Shown piece by piece: positions 30,228-35,556 of a stretch of DNA of 36,823 nt. The notes beneath the pieces were generated by a model. That model did not search any database, was not told the origin of the DNA, and was given only the letters and a program-made list of their open reading frames with translations. This DNA is from a virus: positions 1 through 36,823 of IMG/VR virus record IMGVR_UViG_3300025168_000255. One strand, 5' to 3'. Within the stretch, counting starts at the first letter, position 1, and every line of letters begins with the position of its first letter. A program made the translations under genes and the position numbers.

Positions 30228-30979
30228 TAGTTATATACCGCATACGCTTTTTCCCATGCAACAAAATCTTTAGAAAACATATCTAAAGTTTTTTGTTGTC
30301 TATCAGCAGACAAGTTATTAAAGTAATATGTATTGTCATGATCACTGGCACGAATATTTAAATTACTTGTAACTGTACCGCCTTTAGCTTCAATAAAAGA
30401 AGTAGCGTGTTCGTTAATGTTTTCAAAATTAAAAAGCTGCGCATGATCTGGATAATAAGATGTTTGCGCTTTTAAACTGTTTTTTATTCCTGAATGATCT
30501 ACTATCTCAATAAAAGCAGTGTCCCACGCTGCATTTGGTTCTGAAATACGAATATCTTTCCATTGATCAATATCAGAATACGCACCGTATTTTTTTAAAT
30601 TTTCAGCAGCAATTAATCTTCTACGTATATTAGCGTAATAATATAAAGAGGCAGCCCAGTCTACAGGATGTCTAATAGTACCAACCCACGGCATATCTGC
30701 TGAGGCTAGTCCTTCTTCTACTACTTGAGTATATGTTTTTTGTGCTTCTTTTAAAGACTCGTAACCATGCAAATTTGTAGGTAATTCAGAATACTTTAAA
30801 TTGTTATTAGCATCGCTGTACTCTTTAAACTCTTGCCATGTAGAAAAACCACCCTCTAAAGCGTAAACATCTTTATCATAATCAATAAGACCTGACTCTA
30901 AAAAATATATTTCAAGAGAAGCACCACCAGTTTTTTGCGCTCTTGTAACAGCAAAATTATTTGAGTTACATACAATCAT
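30227..30979 (-). CDS. Sulfotransferase-like protein (250 aa)
   Basis: Two cofactor-binding signatures of PAPS-dependent sulfotransferases are visible: a 5'-phosphosulfate loop AVTRAQKTGGASL (10-22), with K16 and T17, and the 3'-phosphate motif TIRHPVDWAASLYYY (101-115), with R103 and S111. The C-terminal half is less conserved but carries aromatic and charged residues typical of substrate pockets. There is no signal peptide, so it would act in the cytoplasm. Possible targets are hydroxyl groups of phage proteins, host lipids or glycans. It lies downstream of a set of 2OG hydroxylases and a glycine-rich adhesin, and a link between hydroxylation and sulfation is a hypothesis. A kinase-like role is less likely. 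Confidence 0.75.
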   Translation of the reverse strand: MIVCNSNNFAVTRAQKTGGASLEIYFLESGLIDYDKDVYALEGGFSTWQEFKEYSDANNNLKYSELPTNLHGYESLKEAQKTYTQVVEEGLASADMPWVGTIRHPVDWAASLYYYANIRRRLIAAENLKKYGAYSDIDQWKDIRISEPNAAWDTAFIEIVDHSGIKNSLKAQTSYYPDHAQLFNFENINEHATSFIEAKGGTVTSNLNIRASDHDNTYYFNNLSADRQQKTLDMFSKDFVAWEKAYAVYN

Positions 30980-31200
30980 TTTGTAATTACCACCGTATCC
31001 GTGTCACTAAAAAATAACATATTACCTTCACACACAATGTTCCAATCTAGTCCTTCTTGTTCTGTTCTAGAAGGAACTTCAATAATAACGTGTCTTGCTA
31101 ACCATTCTGTATTATCTTGTAAAACTCTCCATGCATGTTCAGTAGAACCTCTACCTACTTGACCTTTTGATTTATTAAATCTTATTCTGTATTTGGGCAT
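30976..31200 (-). CDS. Hypothetical 74-aa protein
   Basis: It begins MPKYRIRFNKSKGQVGRGST and is beta-rich (EHAWRVLQDNTEWLARHVII; DWNIVCEGNMLFFSDTDTVV). It has four Trp, no membrane segment and one Cys. It overlaps the sulfotransferase start by 4 nt and the 124-aa gene by 19 nt. I recall this type of short protein near fibre and oxygenase genes in marine phages, without known function. Its close coupling with the sulfotransferase may mean a joint role. Confidence 0.75.
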   Translation of the reverse strand: MPKYRIRFNKSKGQVGRGSTEHAWRVLQDNTEWLARHVIIEVPSRTEQEGLDWNIVCEGNMLFFSDTDTVVITK

Positions 31201-31556
31201 ATAGGAAGTTCAAGATTTGTTGCAAAATCAGGTTTTAATTTTGTAGCTTCTAAAGCCATTACATATTCTTTCCATAAAAACATATCGCCTACTGTTAAGC
31301 CAGCATCCTCAAGAGCTTCTAAAGCTTTGTTTTTTTCTTCATTAATTCTATCTAAGTTCCTATCAATTTTAATTTGTTTTTCTTCTTCTGCCGAAAGTTC
31401 AACCCAACCTTTATCTACATAATCAGGCCCAATCCATGAAAGATCTCCTAACTTTTCTTTAATTCCTGAAAGACCAAATATTGGACCCCAATTATTTGGA
31501 AGCGGCCCTACTTCGCTTAGTGATTCGTTTGTTGACAATTTTCTTAGTTGCCACAT
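31182..31556 (-). CDS. Hypothetical 124-aa protein, tail-fibre-chaperone-like by layout
   Basis: It begins MWQLRKLSTNESLSEVGPLP and contains NNWGPIFGLSGIKEKLGDLS, then a charged helical middle (EEEKQIKIDRNLDRINEEKN) and a LELPICPNTE end. The MWxLRKLS ... GPLPxNWGPIFG pattern recurs in marine phages near fibre genes, in my recollection. Its length and place after a fibre-like adhesin are reminiscent of small tail fibre assembly chaperones, but no chaperone motif is seen. It overlaps the preceding 170-aa gene by 65 nt, an unusually long coding overlap. Confidence 0.7.
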   Translation of the reverse strand: MWQLRKLSTNESLSEVGPLPNNWGPIFGLSGIKEKLGDLSWIGPDYVDKGWVELSAEEEKQIKIDRNLDRINEEKNKALEALEDAGLTVGDMFLWKEYVMALEATKLKPDFATNLELPICPNTE

Positions 31557-32004
31557 TGGTTTCTTCCTCTTTAATTTTATCTAAAGGCGTACCCGGTTGT
31601 TCTCCTAATCTAGGTAATTCTACTGCTGATCTTAATTTTTCTAGTTCATATTTTGGATGAGGTGCGTGACCGACACCTTGAAAAGGCTGCATACCTCTAG
31701 CGTATTCCAGTTCTTCAGGACTCATTTTCCAATCACGCCAAGATCCAAAATCTTGCCTTGGTACAATTTGAATGTGACAACCTATTCCAGCCGATAGTTG
31801 ATTAATTAACTCCATAACTTCTACAGGCTGGTAAGTATTCCATAAAAATTTTCCTGATCCGCTTCGCATTATTATTTCTACTGCACCACCACCTGCTGTG
31901 CCTATCGTAATAGACTGCGCTCTAGTTTTATTTGCTTTTATGGATTCTAATTGCTGCTCTCTTGACTTTTCAGCAATTTGTTTTTCCAGTTCTTTCTGGT
32001 TCAT
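31492..32004 (-). CDS. Hypothetical 170-aa protein
   Basis: The start is set at ATG 32004, which overlaps the stop of the glycine-rich gene (ATGA); a TTG start four codons earlier (32016) is less likely. It begins MNQKELEKQIAEKSREQQLE (coiled coil) and then has a small beta domain (SITIGTAGGGAVEIIMRSGS; PVEVMELINQLSAGIGCHIQ). Next comes PRQDFGSWRDWKMSPEELEY and a basic C-terminus (TKKIVNKRITKRSRAASK). It has a single Cys. I recall similar proteins in marine phages next to fibre genes, function unknown. The last 65 nt are shared with the next gene in another frame. Confidence 0.75.
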   Translation of the reverse strand: MNQKELEKQIAEKSREQQLESIKANKTRAQSITIGTAGGGAVEIIMRSGSGKFLWNTYQPVEVMELINQLSAGIGCHIQIVPRQDFGSWRDWKMSPEELEYARGMQPFQGVGHAPHPKYELEKLRSAVELPRLGEQPGTPLDKIKEEETNVATKKIVNKRITKRSRAASK

Positions 32005-32993
32005 TGTGCATTCCAAGAAACGACTACTTGACCTCCACTAGTTCCAACTACAATAGGATAAGAGGCTCCGGGCGTAACAGTGACTGCCTGATTACCATTG
32101 TTGCTTCCTCCTCCACCGGGATTACCGGGAGAATTTGATCCTGATCCAATATTACCACTACCACCGCCACCACCGCCTCCTCCTCCAGCGGTATTTCCTA
32201 ATGCACCAGCACCACCGCCACCTCCACCGCCACCACCTGTACGTGTAGCATCTGGATAAGAAGGACAAGAACTACCATTTAGTCCGGGGTTTGCAGCATA
32301 ACTATTTAACAGAGGGGATTGCTGTGCACCTTTTCCACCATCTCCACCCCATTTACCGCCAATAGAACCTGCTGCCCCTACTCCAGCAATATCGGAACTC
32401 GCAGTCCCATTTCCTCCAGCCTGGTTGTATGAAGCACCACCACCGCCTCCACCGCCTGAAGTATCTTGTGCACCTCCAAATATAGTACAACAAAAAGGAG
32501 CTGTACCAGATCTTCCGTATCCTCCAGATCCTCCACTATGCCTTCCTGTTCCACCCGGAGTAAGACTGTTTGCAGGATATGAATTACCTGCTGGTCCCGG
32601 ATTTCCACTAGAACCTCTAGTGGCCGCAGAGCCTCCAGTTCCAGCATTGCCTCCAGTTGATGTTAACCCAAAAGCGGAAGATGGGTTTCCTGCTGTTCCG
32701 GGACTACCTGCTACAGGTGAACTACCTGTACCAATACCTGCCGTCCCACCAGAACGACCAGCAAAATATACGGTGTTTGGCAATCCATTTGCTCCAGTTC
32801 CTCCAACCCCTCCAGCACCATAGCCGCCGCCTGAACCAGCACTACCAGAATTGCCGCTACCTCCTGTAATATTTACTACAACTGCTGTTATATCAGCAGC
32901 AGTATATGTTCCGGGATTATTAAATGTTTCGCTTCCAGCCGGTACAACAAGCCTTCCACCAAACAAACCGACTTTAGTAGTCCCTATAGGCAT
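32001..32993 (-). CDS. Glycine-rich adhesin / fibre tip protein (330 aa)
   Basis: An N-terminal beta domain (FGGRLVVPAGSETFNNPGTY, then AADITAVVVNITGG) is followed by residues about 45-300 that are dominated by Gly, Ser, Ala, Pro and Asn in GGSG, GGGGG and GNPG runs. The C-terminus has a short beta segment (VTVTPGASYPIVVGTSGGQV). Such polyglycine sandwiches are typical of receptor-binding adhesins such as gp38 of T-even phages, where loops between polyglycine helices decide host range. It lies between 2OG oxygenases and small proteins, 3.6 kb from fibre B. A Pro-rich plus-strand frame across it is its shadow. Confidence 0.8.
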   Translation of the reverse strand: MPIGTTKVGLFGGRLVVPAGSETFNNPGTYTAADITAVVVNITGGSGNSGSAGSGGGYGAGGVGGTGANGLPNTVYFAGRSGGTAGIGTGSSPVAGSPGTAGNPSSAFGLTSTGGNAGTGGSAATRGSSGNPGPAGNSYPANSLTPGGTGRHSGGSGGYGRSGTAPFCCTIFGGAQDTSGGGGGGGASYNQAGGNGTASSDIAGVGAAGSIGGKWGGDGGKGAQQSPLLNSYAANPGLNGSSCPSYPDATRTGGGGGGGGGAGALGNTAGGGGGGGGGSGNIGSGSNSPGNPGGGGSNNGNQAVTVTPGASYPIVVGTSGGQVVVSWNAQ

Positions 32994-33562
32994 GGCTGTA
33001 CTCCTAAAAATTCTCGTTTATCAAATTTGTATTCAACATAAGGACCATTTTTATCTACGTAATGCAGCATAAATTGAACGTTCATTTGATCTTTAACCAA
33101 TTTTCTTCTCCAGTGCAGTGTTTCGCAACCTTTATAAATTGCAGCATCTCCAGCAGATAGTATTAATTTTGATGGATCATTATCTTCGTACTGCATCCAA
33201 ATAGGCCACGGGTTTCCAGTACAAGCAACATTAACAGTTACACTGATTTCACATGAAGGTCTATCTGTGTGAGGTTGTAGCTCTTCACCTTCTTGATAAA
33301 CCCTACTAAATGAATAAGTAGGTTCTAAGTTCAGTCCTGTATGCTCTTCTACTAGAGGCAAATATTCTTTAAGAATTGTTTCTATTAAAGGATCTGCGTA
33401 ATAACTAAATTTACTAGAATCACCAGCAGAAATTATTTCTTTAGCTAACCACTCGCCTCGTTTTATTTTATTTTCAAAATACTGAGATATTATGCTTATA
33501 GATTGTTGATCTATAAATTCTGACACTTTAACAAACCCAAAGTCTTTAAATTTATTAATCAA
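32984..33562 (-). CDS. 2OG-Fe(II) oxygenase D (192 aa from TTG start)
   Basis: The start is taken as TTG at 33562, overlapping the stop of the preceding oxygenase (CTTGATTAA). The next upstream ATG (33667) would overlap that gene by 113 nt. The double-stranded beta-helix metal site is visible: QPHTDRP (H98, D100) and the distal CETLHWRR (H150), with strands ISVTVNVACTG and AAIYKGCE between. This is the Fe(II)/2-oxoglutarate dioxygenase pattern (HxD...H), which hydroxylates a substrate using O2 and 2OG. The arginine that usually binds 2OG is not obvious at the C-terminal strand. It is the fourth oxygenase in the run and ends 10 nt inside the adhesin start. Substrate unknown. Confidence 0.75.
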   Translation of the reverse strand: MINKFKDFGFVKVSEFIDQQSISIISQYFENKIKRGEWLAKEIISAGDSSKFSYYADPLIETILKEYLPLVEEHTGLNLEPTYSFSRVYQEGEELQPHTDRPSCEISVTVNVACTGNPWPIWMQYEDNDPSKLILSAGDAAIYKGCETLHWRRKLVKDQMNVQFMLHYVDKNGPYVEYKFDKREFLGVQPCL

Positions 33563-34148
33563 GAAGAAACCATCCTGTTGCAATGTATTTTGTATTATCA
33601 CCGTACACAGGGTTCCCTCGGTGCATATGTGTGTACCCGGCAGGCCATAAAACCATAGTATTTTCAACAGGTCTTATTCTACGCTGTTGATATAAAAATT
33701 CAGTTTCCCCATTAGCATCTTCAGGAAGAGTATTTAAATACAACATATAAACTACCGCTCTTCTTGAATCCCAAGGACCGTTTGCTTGTTCAGAGTGCCA
33801 TACGTGATAACCGTTTCCTGAAGAAATTTCTTGTATTTTTATATTATTGCAAGATAACTTTACATCTTTAAGATAAGAAAATTGTTCTGAATACAAATCA
33901 AAACATCTTTGTAAACCTTCAAAAAAAATTATGTCAAATGGATTATTTTTAAAGTTTTCAAAACCAGACATTAGGCTTAAAGACATAAAACTATCTTCTT
34001 TATAATGTTTAGAAATGCCGTTTTCTTCTTGTCGAGTTCTTGCTCCATACTTTTTATTTTTTTTAAATTCCAAAATTAAATGTTGACAATATCCTTCAGG
34101 ATAAACGTTTGGGAAAGTACCTATAAAATCTTTATATTTAATGTTCAT
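33555..34148 (-). CDS. 2OG-Fe(II) oxygenase C (197 aa)
   Basis: The metal-site pattern is YHVWHSEQANG, giving H118 and E120 (H-x-E instead of the usual H-x-D), then RRAVVYMLYLN, ETEFLYQQRRIRPVENTMVL and the distal WPAGYTHMHRGN (H174 or H176), with K187 and YIATGWF at the 2OG-binding strand. This is the prolyl-4-hydroxylase-like layout known from phage 2OG oxygenases. The protein is cytoplasmic by sequence. It overlaps the previous gene by 4 nt and the next by 8 nt. The target residue or molecule is not evident. Functional status is good: all strands are present and no stop interrupts it. Confidence 0.85.
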   Translation of the reverse strand: MNIKYKDFIGTFPNVYPEGYCQHLILEFKKNKKYGARTRQEENGISKHYKEDSFMSLSLMSGFENFKNNPFDIIFFEGLQRCFDLYSEQFSYLKDVKLSCNNIKIQEISSGNGYHVWHSEQANGPWDSRRAVVYMLYLNTLPEDANGETEFLYQQRRIRPVENTMVLWPAGYTHMHRGNPVYGDNTKYIATGWFLLD

Positions 34149-34729
34149 TTAAAAGGTGTCCCTGATACCCATGTTACTAATGTTTGACGATTTCCTTTTG
34201 TAACAGGAGTTACTTGATGCAAAGTCCATGAAGGAAATACAGTAATAAGACCACGCTTCTTTTCAATACAAGTTGGTGTTTTAGAATTTAATAATTGCAA
34301 CTCTCCTCCTTCGTAATCGTCTGGCTCTGAAAGTTGTAAAACCAAAGATAGTTTTCGGGATGGTCCCTCATTGCCAAAGTCTTGATGCCATGTGTACATT
34401 CCTTGCTCTGACTCGTTGTAATTAGTAAGCTGAAGTTTTTCACCAAAACCTGTCAAATCAAACCTAAAAAAACTTGCATTTAAACTTGAAACAACATGAG
34501 CTAAATTTTCAAAAACCCAAGAATTTTCGTTGTTTTTACTTAACCAATTGAGTTTTGATCTTCTTATTTCAGAAATAGTTTCTCCGAGTTTTTGACCTCC
34601 TACTAACGCTTTTTGTGAGGCTTTCTTTGTTTGATCCTGTAACCAGTTCAATTGTTCTTCGTTAAAAGCACCCTCCCACCAAGCAAAAGGTTCTATTCGT
34701 TTAGTGTAAGGAGTCACTAAGTGTTCCAT
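34145..34729 (-). CDS. 2OG-Fe(II) oxygenase B (194 aa)
   Basis: Clear PKHD-type metal and cofactor site: TWHQDFG (H115, D117), then RKLSLVLQLSEPDDYEGGEL, FPSWTLHQV (H171) and GNRQTLVTWVSG (R181 binding 2-oxoglutarate). N-terminal helices (FNEEQLNWLQDQTKKASQKA) complete the fold. It is the most canonical of the four oxygenases. It would hydroxylate an unidentified substrate, possibly a phage protein such as a tail fibre. It shares one base with oxygenase A and 4 nt with oxygenase C, so the run is translated as a coupled set. It is distinct in sequence from its neighbours, so the four genes are not recent duplicates. Confidence 0.9.
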   Translation of the reverse strand: MEHLVTPYTKRIEPFAWWEGAFNEEQLNWLQDQTKKASQKALVGGQKLGETISEIRRSKLNWLSKNNENSWVFENLAHVVSSLNASFFRFDLTGFGEKLQLTNYNESEQGMYTWHQDFGNEGPSRKLSLVLQLSEPDDYEGGELQLLNSKTPTCIEKKRGLITVFPSWTLHQVTPVTKGNRQTLVTWVSGTPFK

Positions 34730-35307
34730 TAAACAAACCTCTTATTACAAGATAGTACAAAGTGAATAAACTTTGTTGGCGTTTGGACCTGATTGGGCGT
34801 AATCATGTGAGGCAACCAGCTATTAAAAAACATCATGGTACCGGGCTTAATGTTATTAAAGTGTACTTGAGGTGTTGCTAACGTAATTTCTTCGCTTGGC
34901 GAAGGCCACAGATCCGTCATTTTTTTTCCGGGTCTAGGGTCATCAAAAATAGGATACGATCCTCCTTCTGGTGTTTCTAAAAAATAAAAACCTGAAATCT
35001 GACTGTTTGCATGAACGTGCAAGAAGTTGCTCCCAGTACAAGCAAACTCCTGTCCCCACATACCTGATAAATAAAACTCATGTTCATCTGTAAAATAACC
35101 TTGTTCCTTTAAAATACTAACGCCTTTATCTTTAAAGTAAGACGCTAAATACCCAAGGTCAGGGTCATTCGCCATAGGACTAGTTTGTTTAACTATCGAA
35201 GGCTCCATTTGCTCATAATATTGTTGAGTATGTTTTAGTGTTTCTTTTACCCACTCCACACGTTCTTCTCGATAAATAAGAGAAGGGAAGTAAGAGTAAG
35301 CGTCCAT
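34729..35307 (-). CDS. 2OG-Fe(II) oxygenase A (192 aa), putative-2OG family 5 type
   Basis: The metal-site pattern is NFLHVHANSQISGFYFLE (H97, H99), then DDPRPGK and the distal FFNSWLPHMITPN (H167), the layout I recall for the 2OG-FeII_Oxy_5 family common in marine phages and cyanobacteria. The usual C-terminal R-x-S-x-x-F-N strand reads FIHFVLSCNKR here. The start at 35307 overlaps the stop of the 78-aa gene. The first 52 residues are almost the same as the partial gene at 1-157, and 127 nt in this region (35151-35277) are exactly repeated at the window start. It lies directly after fibre B and its companion gene. Substrate unknown. Confidence 0.87.
   Translation of the reverse strand: MDAYSYFPSLIYREERVEWVKETLKHTQQYYEQMEPSIVKQTSPMANDPDLGYLASYFKDKGVSILKEQGYFTDEHEFYLSGMWGQEFACTGSNFLHVHANSQISGFYFLETPEGGSYPIFDDPRPGKKMTDLWPSPSEEITLATPQVHFNNIKPGTMMFFNSWLPHMITPNQVQTPTKFIHFVLSCNKRFV
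35151..35277. repeat. 127-bp exact direct repeat, copy 2
   Basis: Identical to 1-127. It lies inside oxygenase A, covering residues about 11-52. Immediately to the right the sequences diverge (35278 onward versus 128 onward), while still encoding homologous genes. If the genome is circular, joining here gives a 35,150-bp map. Confidence 0.95.
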
Positions 35308-35543
35308 TAATTATTTATATACGTATTTAATTCACCTGCTAATTTAGTTACTGCATCTGAAGTAATTGCAGTAGCATCAACAGCTGCTTGAGTACGACGA
35401 TTTTCAACTAAAATTTCTTTAGCCATACGCAATGTTTCTAATTTATTTGCTTTTGATACATTAGCTGCATTAGCTGTGTTTCTCCCTGTTTCCATAGCAA
35501 TGTGCATTTCTACTTGGGATTGTTGATCTGTTGTTAACGCCAT
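35307..35543 (-). CDS. Conserved 78-aa fibre-associated protein (copy B)
   Basis: Second copy of the protein at 157-393, also 78 aa, starting MALTTDQQSQVEMHIAMETG. Substitutions cluster in residues 22-30 and in the last 25 residues, while the stretch KLETLRMAKEILVENRRTQAA is unchanged, also in DNA (long identical blocks). The ribosome site AGGAGA lies 8 nt before ATG. It sits 13 nt after fibre B and overlaps the start of oxygenase A by one base. Each fibre gene is therefore paired with its own version, consistent with a dedicated partner (assembly, chaperone or linker) of the fibre or of the oxygenase. Confidence 0.85.
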   Translation of the reverse strand: MALTTDQQSQVEMHIAMETGRNTANAANVSKANKLETLRMAKEILVENRRTQAAVDATAITSDAVTKLAGELNTYINN

Positions 35544-35556
35544 TTTAAATCTCCTA

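Noticed and set aside
32425-32823. Pro-rich 132-codon plus-strand frame
   Set aside because: It is the reverse complement of glycine codons in the adhesin; poly-Gly on one strand gives poly-Pro on the other.
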